Source of the DNA: Nitrospira sp.
Lineage (GTDB): Bacteria; Nitrospirota; Nitrospiria; Nitrospirales; UBA8639
Reading direction: 5' to 3'
Assembly (NCBI GenBank): GCA_011523385.1
Contig: WTGX01000001.1
Location: forward strand, 62,001-126,000
Length of the DNA stretch: 64,000 nucleotides
This document shows, one piece after another, positions 8,086 through 17,551 of the stretch; positions within the stretch are counted from its first letter, which is position 1; each line of letters opens with the position of its first letter. The position numbers and the translations under genes are program-made. The notes below the pieces were generated by a model. It was not told the DNA's origin. It searched no databases and saw nothing but the letters and a program-made list of their open reading frames with translations.

Positions 8086-9282
8086 ATGGCAAAAGTTCTT
8101 GAAGGCCCGGGAATGGGCTTGTTGAAAAAATGGGGGTTGCAAACCCCGAATTATGTCGTGGTCGGTTCTGCAGAGGAACTGGAGCAGTTGGCGCAGGCCA
8201 ATGATTGGTTGAACACGAGTTCGTTGGTGGTGAAGGCGCATGAGGCGTTGGGGTCGCGTTTTAAACTTGGTCTCGTGAAGGTGGGCCTGGATCTCAAGGG
8301 GGCCACGGCAGCCGCGAAAGAGATGCTTGGTCGAACAATCGGAACGTTGACGATTCGGGAAGTGATCGTGTCCGAAGCCGTGGACCATAGCGAGGAGTAT
8401 TACGTGGCCGTGAAATCGACACGTGACGGTGCGGACGTGATGGTCGCCAACTGTGGCGGGGTGGAGGTGGAATCCAATTGGGATCGCGTGAAACGGTGCT
8501 CCGTGTTCGTGGGAGATACTCCCGCCGACGCGGCCCTTGAGGCCCTCGCGAAAGAAGCCGGATTTTCCGGAGAGTTGATCCCCAAAGTGGCTGACTTCGC
8601 CAGGAAGCTGTTTCTGTGCTTCGACAATGAAGACGCGCAGTATTTGGAGATCAATCCGGTAGTGCGCAACGCGGCCGGCGAGTTGGTCGCGCTCGATGCC
8701 GTGACCCTGTTGGACGGTGACGCCAAGTTTCGTCATCCGGACTGGACGTTTCCGTTTGCCGCGGAATTCGGTCGAGCCTATACCGAGAATGAAGAAGAGG
8801 TCATGGCCGTGGATTCAAAGGTGAAAGGTTCCGTGAAGCTGATCGAAATTCCGGGCGGAGACACGGCGATGCTTCCGGCGGGCGGCGGGGCCAGCGTGTA
8901 TTACTCGGATGCGGTGGTGGCTCGAGGCGGCAAGTTGGCCAATTACGCCGAGTATTCGGGCGATCCTCCGGATTGGGCCGTTGAAGTCCTGACCGACAAG
9001 GTCTGTTCCCTTCCCGGCATCAAAAACATCATCGTGGGAGGAGCCATTGCCAATTTCACCGACGTCAAGAAGACGTTCGGCGGCATCATCAATGCGTTTC
9101 GTAAAGCCAAGGCTGAAGGGAAGCTGGACGGCGTGCGAATCTGGGTGCGACGGGGCGGGCCCAACGAAAAGCAGGGCCTGGCGGCCATGAACGCGTTGAA
9201 GGACGAAGGCTTTGAGATCGAAGTGTTTGATCGCCGGACCCCGTTGACGGACATCGTGGACATGGCTCTGGCCAAGAAATGA
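8086..9282 (+). CDS. aclB: ATP-citrate lyase, subunit AclB
   Basis: This is the smaller subunit of the heteromeric ATP-citrate lyase, the key enzyme of the reductive TCA cycle, which cleaves citrate with ATP and CoA to acetyl-CoA and oxaloacetate. At 398 residues it has exactly the length of the Chlorobium AclB. It has a succinyl-CoA synthetase beta-like ATP-grasp N-terminal part, including LVVKAHEALGSRFKLGLVK and the metal/ATP segment YLEINPVVRN, and a citrate-binding C-terminal part with VGGAIANFTD and WVRRGGPNEKQG. It starts the block aclB-aclA-acn-frdB-frdA-sucC-sucD. The ATG is preceded by AGAGG at good spacing and by a likely promoter. Confidence 0.95.
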   Translation: MAKVLEGPGMGLLKKWGLQTPNYVVVGSAEELEQLAQANDWLNTSSLVVKAHEALGSRFKLGLVKVGLDLKGATAAAKEMLGRTIGTLTIREVIVSEAVDHSEEYYVAVKSTRDGADVMVANCGGVEVESNWDRVKRCSVFVGDTPADAALEALAKEAGFSGELIPKVADFARKLFLCFDNEDAQYLEINPVVRNAAGELVALDAVTLLDGDAKFRHPDWTFPFAAEFGRAYTENEEEVMAVDSKVKGSVKLIEIPGGDTAMLPAGGGASVYYSDAVVARGGKLANYAEYSGDPPDWAVEVLTDKVCSLPGIKNIIVGGAIANFTDVKKTFGGIINAFRKAKAEGKLDGVRIWVRRGGPNEKQGLAAMNALKDEGFEIEVFDRRTPLTDIVDMALAKK

Positions 9283-9393
9283 TGAAGTTGCCAAGGAGCC
9301 GTTCGCATTCGTTGACGGAAGGGATGAACTGACTACACCAGAGGGCAAGACGGCAAAAGAGTTTTTTAACATATTGAGAGGCAGGAGAGTTCG

Positions 9394-11220
9394 ATGAGTA
9401 TTCTGGCAACGAAAGAGACGCATGTTGTGATCCAGGGCGGGGTGGCGGGAGTGAACGCGGCCCGGCGCATGGGTGAGTTCCGCCACATGATTCAGCAGCC
9501 TTTGAACGTTCCGGCGTTTGTGTATCCTCCTGATGCCGGGAAGACCAATGAAATCGTCTGTGGAAACCGGCTCCTCACGATTCCGGTGTACAAGACGGTT
9601 GCCGAGGCCACCGCGAACCACCCGGAAATCAATACCAGCCTGGTCTATATCGGTGCGGATCGCGCCTATGCCGGCGCCAAGGAAGCCTTGGACAATTCCG
9701 GCATTCAAGTGGTGTCCATGATCACGGAGGGTTTGCCTGAAAAAGATTCCAAATTGCTCGGGGCGCACGCGCGGAAACTCGGAAAAGTGTTCAACGGACC
9801 TTCATCCATCGGCGTCATGTCGGCCGGCGAATGCCGCTTGGGGGTGATCGGCGGAGCGTTTGACAACCTGGTGGCCTGCAAACTCTATCGCCCCGGCTCG
9901 TTCGGGGTGATCACGAAATCCGGTGGCCTGTCGAATGAAATCATCTGGATTTGCTCGCAGTTTGCCGACGGCATCACGACCGCCATCGGCATCGGTGGGG
10001 ACGCCTACCCGGGAACGGATTACGTGACGTACCTCGAAATGTTCGAAAACGATCCGCAAACCAAGGCCGTGGTCATTGTCGGCGAGATGGGCGGCGATCT
10101 GGAGGAACGGGCTGCGGAATGGTACGGCGCGAAGAAACGCCGGGTTAAGCTCTTGTCAGTGGTATCCGGTTTTTGCCAGGAAAGTCTGCCCAAGGGCATG
10201 AAATTCGGACATGCCGGAGCCAAGGAAGGTCTCCAGGGAGAAGGGTCTGCCCGGGCCAAGTCGGAAGCCCTGAAGAAGGCCGGGGCTCTCGTTCCGGAGA
10301 CCTTCGGTGCCTTGGGGCCGGCAATCAAGCAAACGTACGAAGAGTTGGTGAAGTCCGGCGAAGTCACGCCGATTCCCGAACTCAGTGAAGCGGAAAAGCC
10401 CAAGCTCCCCAAGACCGTGGAACAGGGCATGAAAGACGGCGACATCCTGGTCGCCCCCCTGATCAAGTCCACCATCAGCGACGACCGGGGCGACGAGCCC
10501 TTGTACGAAGGGTACCCGGCGTCCGAACTCATCAACAAAGGCTATGACATTCCTCATATCATCGGGCTCCTGTGGGACAAGCGGCTGGTCTCCAAGCAGG
10601 AGGCCGAAATCATCAGGCGGATCATCATCCTGTCGGCCGATCACGGCCCGTGCGTCAGCGGGGCGTTGACGACCATTATCGGGGCCTGTGCCGGCATCGG
10701 GTTGTCGCAAGCCGTCGCAGCCGGGTTGATCATGATCGGTCCGCGATTCGGCGGAGCCGTGACCGACGCGGGCCGGTACTTCAGCTATGCTATCGACAAC
10801 AACATGTCCGTGGACGAGTTTCTGTCGTACATGAAGAAAAACGTGGGTCCGGTGCCGGGAATCGGGCATCGGGTGAAGAGCCTGCGGAATCCCGATAAGC
10901 GCGTGAAGGAATTGGTGGGATACGTGAAGAGTTTGGACCTTGCCACCCCGCACTTGGACTTTGCCCTGGAAGTCGAAAAGATCACGGCGGCGAAAAAGGA
11001 CAACCTGATTTTGAACGTGGATGGGACCATGGCGGCCGTCCTCGTCGATCTCGGATTCCCGGTGGACAGTCTGAACGGGTTCTTTATCCTGGCCAGGACC
11101 ATCGGGCTGATCGGTCATTGGACCGATCAAAAACGTCAGGGCAGCCGGTTGATCCGGTTGTTCAATTATCTGGTGAACTACGCGGCACCCGCGCGTCGGG
11201 AAGTGCCGCCGCTCAAATAA
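9394..11220 (+). CDS. aclA: ATP-citrate lyase, subunit AclA
   Basis: The large catalytic subunit, 608 residues, equal to the Chlorobium subunit. Residues 1-300 are succinyl-CoA synthetase alpha-like and include the phospho-acceptor motif GHAGA, placing the active-site His at residue 273, where the phosphohistidine is expected. The C-terminal half is citrate-synthase-like (HGPCVSGALTT, GPRFGGAVTDA, GIGHRVKSLRNPD). Together with AclB it forms the complex that makes the reductive TCA cycle irreversible toward carbon fixation. It lies 111 bp after aclB, with GGAG upstream of the ATG. The ten bases AACATATTGA occur just before this gene and again before acn. Confidence 0.96.
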   Translation: MSILATKETHVVIQGGVAGVNAARRMGEFRHMIQQPLNVPAFVYPPDAGKTNEIVCGNRLLTIPVYKTVAEATANHPEINTSLVYIGADRAYAGAKEALDNSGIQVVSMITEGLPEKDSKLLGAHARKLGKVFNGPSSIGVMSAGECRLGVIGGAFDNLVACKLYRPGSFGVITKSGGLSNEIIWICSQFADGITTAIGIGGDAYPGTDYVTYLEMFENDPQTKAVVIVGEMGGDLEERAAEWYGAKKRRVKLLSVVSGFCQESLPKGMKFGHAGAKEGLQGEGSARAKSEALKKAGALVPETFGALGPAIKQTYEELVKSGEVTPIPELSEAEKPKLPKTVEQGMKDGDILVAPLIKSTISDDRGDEPLYEGYPASELINKGYDIPHIIGLLWDKRLVSKQEAEIIRRIIILSADHGPCVSGALTTIIGACAGIGLSQAVAAGLIMIGPRFGGAVTDAGRYFSYAIDNNMSVDEFLSYMKKNVGPVPGIGHRVKSLRNPDKRVKELVGYVKSLDLATPHLDFALEVEKITAAKKDNLILNVDGTMAAVLVDLGFPVDSLNGFFILARTIGLIGHWTDQKRQGSRLIRLFNYLVNYAAPARREVPPLK

Positions 11221-11301
11221 CGTATTGATAACATATTGACGGTTTCCATAGGCCCGGTCCGTAGAACGATCGGGGCTCGGAAGCCATGCGGAGAACGTCC
11301 T

Positions 11302-13551
11302 ATGTCGATCGAACTTGTTCAAACGTTGTATGACAAAATGCCGGCGGCCGTGGAAGCGGCGAGAAAACAATTCGGGCGTGGGTTGACCCTGGCCGAAAAA
11401 ATTCTGGTGTCCCATGCCGACAATCTTGAGACCCAGGTCTGGAATCGTGGTAAAGCCATGCTGGCGCTTCGTCCGGATCGCGTGGCCATGCAGGATGCCA
11501 CGGCCCAAATGGCCATGTTGCAGTTTATCCAGGCGGGCAAGAAAAAGGCCGCGGTGCCCAGCACCATACATTGCGACCATCTGATTCGGGCTGAAATGGG
11601 GTCGTCCAAGGATCTGCTGCGCGCCTGTGATGAAAACCGTGAAGTCTACAACTTCCTGGAATCGGCCGCGAAGAAATACGGCATCGGGTTCTGGAAACCC
11701 GGCGCGGGCATCATTCATCAGGTGGTCCTGGAGAATTACGCGTTCCCGGGCGGGTTGATTATCGGGACCGATTCCCACACGCCGAACGGCGGCGGGTTGG
11801 GCATGCTGGCGATCGGCGTCGGTGGCGCCGACGCGGGAGAAGTCATGGCCGGGTTGCCGTGGGAAGTGCTGCATCCCAAGCTGATCGGCGTCAAACTCAC
11901 CGGCAGGTTGAACGGCTGGGCTTCGCCCAAGGACGTGATCCTGTATATTTGCGGCAAACTGACGGTGAAAGGCGGCACCAACAAAATTGTCGAGTACTTC
12001 GGCCCGGGCGCGGAAACGATCAGTGCCACGGGCAAGGGCACGATTACCAACATGGGTGCGGAACTCGGGGCAACCACGTCGATTTTTCCCTTTGACCAAA
12101 AGATGGTGGACTATCTCACGATCACGGAGCGCAAAGCGATCGCCGACCTGGCGGAGGCCAACAAGTCGATGTTGGTGGCCGACCCTGAAGTGTATGAGTC
12201 GCCGGAAAAATATTTTGACGAGATCCTGGAAATCGACCTTTCGACCCTGGAGCCGCACGTCGTGGGTCCGCATTCCCCGGATTTGGCGCGGCCCATTTCC
12301 GCGTTGGAGGCCGAGGCCAAGGAGAAGGGATACCCCGTGGAGTTGAAGGCGACTTTGCTGGGCAGTTGCACGAACTCGTCGTATGAAGACATCAGCCGGG
12401 CCGCGCATATTGCCCGGCAAGGGCTGAAAGCCGGGTTGAAAGCCAGGACCGCGTTTCTGGTTTCGCCGGGCTCCGAACGGATCTTCCATACCATGAAGCG
12501 TGACGGCTTTTTGGAGACGTTCGAGGAGTTGGGTGCGACCGTGTTGGCGAACGCCTGCGGTCCGTGTATCGGGCAGTGGAAACGGGCCGATGGCGTCAAG
12601 GGCAAATCCGATTCGATCGTGAGTTCCTTTAACCGGAATTTCCCCGGTCGCAACGACGGGATCGCCGATACCCTGTCCTTCCTGGCGAGTCCGGAGTTGG
12701 TTGCGGCGTATGCCCTGACGGGCGACCTGGGATTCAATCCTTTGGAAGACACCATTTCCACCCCGGACGGCCAGCAATTGAAACTCGATCCGCCTCAGGG
12801 CGAAGAATTGCCGGTTCAAGGCTTTGCCAAGGGCGAAGAAGGATTCGTTTCTCCGGCAGAGAACGGCGAGGGGTTGGCCGTTGATCTGCCTCCCGACAGC
12901 GAGCGGCTGCAATTGTTGCAGCCCTTCCCCAAGTGGGACGGTAAAGATTTTGAAAAGTTGCCGTTGCTGATCAAGACCAAGGGGAAAACCACGACGGACC
13001 ATATTTCACCGGCCGGCCCCTGGCTCAAGTTTCGCGGACATTTGGACAAAATCAGCGACAACATGTTCCTGGGTGCCAACAATGCGTTTTCGGGTGAAGC
13101 GGGAAAAGGCAACAACGTGTTGACCGGGGAATCGGAACTCACCCTCGCGCAGATCGCCCGTGATTATAAGAGCAAGGGTATCGGGTCGTTCGTGGTCGGT
13201 GACGAGAATTACGGCGAAGGGAGCAGCCGGGAGCACGCGGCCATGTCCCCGCGTTTCCTGGGCGTGAAGGCCGTACTGACCAAAAGCTTTGCCCGCATCC
13301 ATGAAACGAATTTGAAGAAGCAGGGCATTCTACCCATGACGTTTGCGGACCCCGCGAATTACGATCAAATCGAACAGGACGATCGCGTCAGCGTGACGGG
13401 CCTCAACGAGTTGGCACCGGGGAAGCCGGTGTCCGTGACCATTCATAAGAAGGACGGCAAGGAGGTCACGATTCAGGCCAATCACAGCATGACGGAACAG
13501 CAGGTGAAGTGGTTCCAAGCCGGCTCGGCGTTGAATGCCCTGAATGCATGA
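11302..13551 (+). CDS. acn: Aconitate hydratase, mitochondrial-type
   Basis: Interconverts citrate and isocitrate via cis-aconitate. The 749 residues follow the mitochondrial aconitase layout: DSHTPNGGGLGMLAIGVGGADA, three cysteines for the [4Fe-4S] cluster in LLGSCTNSSYEDI and ANACGPCIGQW, and the swivelling C-terminal domain with FVVGDENYGEGSSREHAA. I use ATG 11302 because GGAGA lies seven bases upstream and the protein then starts like its relatives; a frame from 11236 would add 22 unlikely residues. It lies directly after aclA and presumably supplies citrate for cleavage in the reductive direction. Confidence 0.94.
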   Translation: MSIELVQTLYDKMPAAVEAARKQFGRGLTLAEKILVSHADNLETQVWNRGKAMLALRPDRVAMQDATAQMAMLQFIQAGKKKAAVPSTIHCDHLIRAEMGSSKDLLRACDENREVYNFLESAAKKYGIGFWKPGAGIIHQVVLENYAFPGGLIIGTDSHTPNGGGLGMLAIGVGGADAGEVMAGLPWEVLHPKLIGVKLTGRLNGWASPKDVILYICGKLTVKGGTNKIVEYFGPGAETISATGKGTITNMGAELGATTSIFPFDQKMVDYLTITERKAIADLAEANKSMLVADPEVYESPEKYFDEILEIDLSTLEPHVVGPHSPDLARPISALEAEAKEKGYPVELKATLLGSCTNSSYEDISRAAHIARQGLKAGLKARTAFLVSPGSERIFHTMKRDGFLETFEELGATVLANACGPCIGQWKRADGVKGKSDSIVSSFNRNFPGRNDGIADTLSFLASPELVAAYALTGDLGFNPLEDTISTPDGQQLKLDPPQGEELPVQGFAKGEEGFVSPAENGEGLAVDLPPDSERLQLLQPFPKWDGKDFEKLPLLIKTKGKTTTDHISPAGPWLKFRGHLDKISDNMFLGANNAFSGEAGKGNNVLTGESELTLAQIARDYKSKGIGSFVVGDENYGEGSSREHAAMSPRFLGVKAVLTKSFARIHETNLKKQGILPMTFADPANYDQIEQDDRVSVTGLNELAPGKPVSVTIHKKDGKEVTIQANHSMTEQQVKWFQAGSALNALNA

Positions 13552-13563
13552 ATGGATTTTCCT

Positions 13564-13591
13564 CCCCTTGCCCCTCCTTACAAAGGAGGGG
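13564..13591. repeat. SD/anti-SD palindrome repeat, copy 1
   Basis: CCCCTCCTTACAAAGGAGGGG (13571-13591, one base more than one arm pair plus loop) forms a near-perfect hairpin between acn and frdB, about 25 bp before the frdB ATG. One arm contains CTCCTT (complement of the Shine-Dalgarno), the other AAGGAGG. Related copies lie at 30940-31016, 45180-45216 and 59646-59680. Confidence 0.75.
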
Positions 13592-13615
13592 AACAGGTGA
13601 GTACAACAAACGGAC

Positions 13616-14335
13616 ATGGCGGGTTCATTCGATACGGAAAAAGCCGTGAGCCAGGAAGAGGCGCTCCAGCCTCAGATGGTCACGGTGGAGATCGCGGGGA
13701 AATCCTTCAAGGTTCCGGCTGGGATTACCTTGATGAAGGCTCTCTGGTATACCGGCCATGAAGTCACGCGGGGCGCCGGGTGTCTGGGCGGGTTTTGCGG
13801 AGCCTGTGCGACCTATTACCGGACCAAGGACGATCCGAAAGTGAAAACCTGCCTGGCGTGTTCCCATGCGGTGGAAGACGGCATGTCGTTTTCGTTCGCC
13901 CCGGCGTTTCCCGCGCGCAAGGCCACGTATGATCTGAATCAACTCGAAAATCCCAAGCAGGACCTGTTCACGTTGTATCCGGAAGCGCCCTTGTGCAGGA
14001 ACTGCAACGCGTGCACCGAGGCATGCCCTCAACAGATCGACGTGCGGGAAGGCGTATGGAAAGCCGTCTTCGGGGACTTCAAGGCGGTGTCGGAGACGTT
14101 TATGGACTGTGTGATGTGCGGCTTGTGCGTGCCGGTGTGCATTGCCGATATTGCGCCGAATCTGGTGGGGGTCTATGCCAGTCGAGCCTACGGCGTCCGG
14201 GAAATGGGAAAACCGCCCGGCCTCTTCGACCGGATTCAAGCCATTGCCGATGGACAGTACAACGACGACTGGGACCGCATCCTGAAGATGACCGATGATG
14301 AGTTACAGCAAACCTCGGCCACGATCAAGTCGTAG
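13616..14335 (+). CDS. Fumarate reductase/succinate dehydrogenase iron-sulfur subunit
   Basis: Electron-transfer subunit partnering the following flavoprotein. In 239 residues it has an N-terminal plant-ferredoxin fold with [2Fe-2S] ligands in CLGGFCGAC and CLAC, then two complete Cys4 motifs, CRNCNACTEACP and CVMCGLCVPVC, both suited to [4Fe-4S] clusters. Classical FrdB/SdhB usually has one [3Fe-4S] site, so the second complete motif is a difference. No membrane segment is present. Its partner and the surrounding reductive TCA genes indicate fumarate reduction to succinate, although succinate oxidation is also possible. The palindromic repeat sits just upstream, and the only strong SD-like sequence is rather far from the ATG (AGGTGAG). 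Confidence 0.85.
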   Translation: MAGSFDTEKAVSQEEALQPQMVTVEIAGKSFKVPAGITLMKALWYTGHEVTRGAGCLGGFCGACATYYRTKDDPKVKTCLACSHAVEDGMSFSFAPAFPARKATYDLNQLENPKQDLFTLYPEAPLCRNCNACTEACPQQIDVREGVWKAVFGDFKAVSETFMDCVMCGLCVPVCIADIAPNLVGVYASRAYGVREMGKPPGLFDRIQAIADGQYNDDWDRILKMTDDELQQTSATIKS

Positions 14336-14352
14336 GGGAGTGCGGCTGACAC

Positions 14353-15933
14353 GTGGATATCCAAGCTCTGCACGACGTGGTCCACAGCTCCCGTGACGCC
14401 AGGCGACAACAAACCCTGCCGAAACTCTCTCCGGCCGAGCGCGACACCCTGATTAAGAAGTTTCATCCCGATCATCGTGAAGCCGCCTACCGTCCCGTGG
14501 CCTTCGGCCCCAATGCCGGGGACTTGACGGTACGGGAACTCGCCTCCGTCCTGGAAGGCGATAGCGTGGTTGCGGGTGATCTCTCCCTGACGCCTCATTA
14601 CGAGGCCGATGTCCTCGTTGTGGGGGGCGGCGGTGCGGGGTGTGCCGCGGCGCTTCACGCGCATGGTCAGGGGGCCAAGGTGCTCCTGGCTACGAAGTTG
14701 CGCTTGGGGGATTCCAATTCGGTGATGGCGCAGGGCGGCATGCAGATTGCCGTGGCGCCCGATGATTCCCCTGTCCAGCATTTCCTGGATACCCTCAAGG
14801 GCGGTCACATGAAGAACGACCATGAGTTGCTCAAAACGATGGTCGAGGAAGGGCCGTCCATTGCGAAGTGGTTGTTGGAATTGGGCGTACTCTTCGATCG
14901 GGACCCCGACGGCAACCTCCACGTCAAAAAAGGCGGAGGCAGTACCAAGGCGAGGCTGCTCACCTGCTCGGATTACACCGGCCTCGAAATCATGCGGGTA
15001 CTCAAGGATGAGGTGCTCAACCAGAAAATCCAACTCCTGGAATTCGCCGCGGCCGTGGAACTGTTGAGTGACGAGCACGGCGCGTGCACCGGCGCGGTGT
15101 TCCAGGATCTGGACAACAAACGGTTTCTCGTGGTTGCCGCCAAAACCGTGATTTTGGCGACCGGCGGCATCGGGCGGTTGCACATTCAGGGTTTTCCCAC
15201 GAGCAATCATTACGGCGCCACGGGCGACGGTCTTGCCCTGGCCTATCGCATCGGGGCTCCGCTCGTCCAAATCGACACGTTTCAATATCATCCTTCCGGA
15301 GGGGTGTACCCGGAACAACTCGTCGGGCAGTTGGTCACCGAGGGGATACGTTCCGAAGGCGGGCACCTGGTCAATGGGAGGGGCGAACGATTCGTGAACG
15401 AGTTGGATACGCGCGACGTGGTGTCATCCTCCATTATTCGGGAATGCGAAGAAGGTCGCGGCGTTCGCATGCCGACCGGTCGCGTCGGCGTGTGGTTGGA
15501 TACCCCGTTGCTTGAGGTGGAGCATGGCGAAGGCACGCTGGACAAGCATTTCCCCGCCATGGTGCGCCAATATGCCCGGTACGGCGTCGATATCCGCAAA
15601 GACCCGGTCCTGATTTATCCGACGCTTCATTATCAGAACGGAGGAGTGAAGATCGACGTCAACGGCGAAACGTCCGTGAAGAACCTCTTCGTGGCCGGAG
15701 AGACTTCCGGTGGGTTGCACGGACGCAATCGTCTAATGGGCAATTCGTTGCTGGATTTGATGGTCTTCGGCAAACGATCGGGGCTGACGGTGGCGGAGCG
15801 CGTGCGAACCCTTTCTCAAGGCCGGTTGACGTTAAACCATTTGCAGCGGTTCCGGTCAGAAGCGAAAAAGCACAGGGTCACGAACCAGGTCACGTCGCCG
15901 GTCGTGTTGCCCGCCTATACCGAACAGCCGTAG
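14353..15933 (+). CDS. Fumarate reductase-type flavoprotein subunit
   Basis: FAD-binding catalytic subunit of the SdhA/FrdA/NadB superfamily, 526 residues. It shows the dinucleotide fold VLVVGGGGAGCAAALHA (about 87-103), VILATGGIGRL, the substrate-site FQYHPSGG, NGRGERFVNE, and the C-terminal FAD motif LHGRNRLMGNSLLDLMVFG, which is closer to FrdA/SdhA than to L-aspartate oxidase. The His that covalently links FAD in membrane SdhA/FrdA is Asn122 here (DSNSVMAQGG), so FAD is expected to be non-covalent. It is shorter than classical SdhA (about 590) and no anchor genes follow, which together suggest a soluble fumarate reductase. The start is GTG at 14353, 17 bases after the stop of the Fe-S subunit, with GGGAG between them. 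Confidence 0.85.
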   Translation: MDIQALHDVVHSSRDARRQQTLPKLSPAERDTLIKKFHPDHREAAYRPVAFGPNAGDLTVRELASVLEGDSVVAGDLSLTPHYEADVLVVGGGGAGCAAALHAHGQGAKVLLATKLRLGDSNSVMAQGGMQIAVAPDDSPVQHFLDTLKGGHMKNDHELLKTMVEEGPSIAKWLLELGVLFDRDPDGNLHVKKGGGSTKARLLTCSDYTGLEIMRVLKDEVLNQKIQLLEFAAAVELLSDEHGACTGAVFQDLDNKRFLVVAAKTVILATGGIGRLHIQGFPTSNHYGATGDGLALAYRIGAPLVQIDTFQYHPSGGVYPEQLVGQLVTEGIRSEGGHLVNGRGERFVNELDTRDVVSSSIIRECEEGRGVRMPTGRVGVWLDTPLLEVEHGEGTLDKHFPAMVRQYARYGVDIRKDPVLIYPTLHYQNGGVKIDVNGETSVKNLFVAGETSGGLHGRNRLMGNSLLDLMVFGKRSGLTVAERVRTLSQGRLTLNHLQRFRSEAKKHRVTNQVTSPVVLPAYTEQP

Positions 15934-16057
15934 CAGGATGTTGAAAAAACCCACCAGCTTTGTTCTCGCAGCGCTCGGAGGCTCAACGTACTCCAAACGT
16001 ACGCCTCGCCTTCTCGCTTGCTGCGGCCGCGCTGGACGGCTTTTTTGAACATCCTGC
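15933..16057. repeat. 125-bp inverted-repeat element (Nitrospira-type)
   Basis: The ends are GCAGGATGTTGAAAAAA on the left and TTTTTTGAACATCCTGC on the right, complementary in 16 of 17 positions. The interior has a second dyad around ACGTACTCCAAACGTACG and the GC-rich arms GCAGCGCTCGG / GCTGCGGCCGCGC. It has no coding capacity. From memory, elements of this build are abundant between genes in Nitrospira genomes. A fragment (ATGTTGAAAAAGGC) recurs at 23692-23705. It sits immediately after the frdA stop and may act as a transcription terminator. Confidence 0.8.
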
Positions 16058-16139
16058 CTTCAAGTGGTTTTGTAGAGTTTTATCGGTTTTCTGGCAAGAA
16101 GAGATCGCTGAGTCAGCCTTTTTCTTCAAGAGGAGAAGC

Positions 16140-17327
16140 ATGAACATTCATGAGTTTCAAGCGAAAGAGTTGTTTGCTCAATTCGGGGTGCCGGTGCCGC
16201 GCGGAAAGGCCATCAAGACGCCGCGAGCCGCTGAAAAGTGGACCGCGGCCCTGGATGCGCCGGTCTACGTGGTCAAGGCCCAAATCCACGCCGGGGGACG
16301 GGGGAAGGCCGGTGGCGTCAAAATCACCAAGCAACGCGAGGAGGTGCCGGTTTTGGCGAAAGCGCTCATCGGGAAAACCCTGGTGACGCATCAAACCGGG
16401 CCGAAAGGCAGAAAAGTCCGGCGCCTGTTGATTGAGGAAGGGGCGGGGATCGACAAGGAATTGTATTTGAGCCTGCTGGTGGACCGGGATAGCGGATGCC
16501 CCACGTTTCTGGCTAGTACCGAAGGGGGAATGGAAATCGAAGAGGTGGCGGAGAAGACTCCGGAGAAACTGTTCAGGGAAACCATCGATCCGGCCGTGGG
16601 GTTTCACCCGTATAATGGCCGGAACCTGGCCTTTGCCTTGGGGCTGCCTTCCCTGGAAAAAGCCGTGGTGACGCCCTTCATTCACATGCTCGGGAACCTG
16701 TATCGGCTGTTCATGGAAAAAAATGCGTCATTGGTCGAGATCAACCCCTTGGTGATTACCACGGACAAACAGCTCGTCGCCCTCGACGGGAAGGTTACCT
16801 TCGACGACAACGCGTTGTACAAGCATCAGGACGTCCAGGCGTTTCGCGACCTGCACGAGGAAGAACCGCTCGAAATCGAGGCGGGCGCCAATAACCTCAA
16901 TTACGTGAAACTGGATGGGGACATCGGATGCATGGTGAACGGAGCGGGGTTGGCCATGGCCACGATGGACGTGATCAAGTTGGCCGGCGCGGAACCCGCC
17001 AACTTTTTGGACGTGGGCGGAGGCGCCACCAAGGAAACTGTTGCGGCGGGGTTTCGCATTCTCCTCAAGGACAGAAAGGTCAAAGGCATTTTTATCAATA
17101 TTTTCGGTGGGATCGTCCGGTGTGAACGGATTGCCAACGGCGTGATCGAGGCCTCGAAAGAGGTCGGCATCACCCTGCCCGTGGTGGTTCGCCTTCAGGG
17201 CACCAACGCGGAGGAGGGGCGGAAGATTCTCCTCGAATCGGGGTTGAAGGTGGACGTGGCGACGGATCTCTGGGAAGCCGCGCAAAAGATCGTGGCCATG
17301 AAACGCAAGAAAAGAAAGAAAGGCTGA
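16140..17327 (+). CDS. sucC: Succinyl-CoA synthetase beta subunit
   Basis: With SucD it ligates succinate and CoA using ATP. The 395 residues begin [20 protein letters not shown], the standard SucC opening, and contain the ATP-grasp elements [24 protein letters not shown] and the CoA-ligase end [35 protein letters not shown] 16140 is chosen because AGGAGAAGC lies directly upstream and matches the family N-terminus; a longer frame from 15960 would run through the repeat element. In this cluster it follows fumarate reductase, giving fumarate to succinate to succinyl-CoA. The charged, Lys-rich tail (MKRKKRKKG) is a small oddity. Confidence 0.95.
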   Translation: MNIHEFQAKELFAQFGVPVPRGKAIKTPRAAEKWTAALDAPVYVVKAQIHAGGRGKAGGVKITKQREEVPVLAKALIGKTLVTHQTGPKGRKVRRLLIEEGAGIDKELYLSLLVDRDSGCPTFLASTEGGMEIEEVAEKTPEKLFRETIDPAVGFHPYNGRNLAFALGLPSLEKAVVTPFIHMLGNLYRLFMEKNASLVEINPLVITTDKQLVALDGKVTFDDNALYKHQDVQAFRDLHEEEPLEIEAGANNLNYVKLDGDIGCMVNGAGLAMATMDVIKLAGAEPANFLDVGGGATKETVAAGFRILLKDRKVKGIFINIFGGIVRCERIANGVIEASKEVGITLPVVVRLQGTNAEEGRKILLESGLKVDVATDLWEAAQKIVAMKRKKRKKG

Positions 17328-17395
17328 TTGATCGTTTGAACTCGCCAGTGGTCTCGCAAGAAAAATGGGAATCCTGCGTCTTTGTAGTTGTAGCC

Positions 17396-17497
17396 GCGCG
17401 ATCTTATCGCGCCTGCCGTTGGTGCCTCTTCAGGCGCCATGAGATGGCACCGCTACTTTTCTTAGAGACACTGGATTCCTGCTTTCGCAGGAATGAC
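17396..17497. repeat. Cluster of intergenic palindromes between sucC and sucD
   Basis: GCGCGATCTTATCGCGC at 17396-17412 is a hairpin. A second repeat at 17467-17497 has the arms ATTCCTGC and GCAGGAAT around TTTC; an almost identical unit recurs at 21923-21953. Both are typical non-coding extragenic repeats. Confidence 0.7.
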
Positions 17498-17551
17498 GCT
17501 TTGGGGTTTTGCTGGCTCTTTTCGTATCAAGAATGAGGAAAGGAAGAGCGC

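Noticed and set aside
8954-9282. Citryl-CoA synthetase (CcsA/B) as an alternative for the AclB/AclA genes
   Set aside because: The large subunit includes the fused citrate-synthase-like half (as in AclA), whereas citryl-CoA synthetase leaves that part to a separate CCL protein.
10156-13002. 948-codon frame on the minus strand opposite aclA and acn
   Set aside because: A shadow of the G/C-rich third positions of genuine aclA/acn; it is rich in His/Arg/Gln with no domain, and both sense genes are unambiguous.
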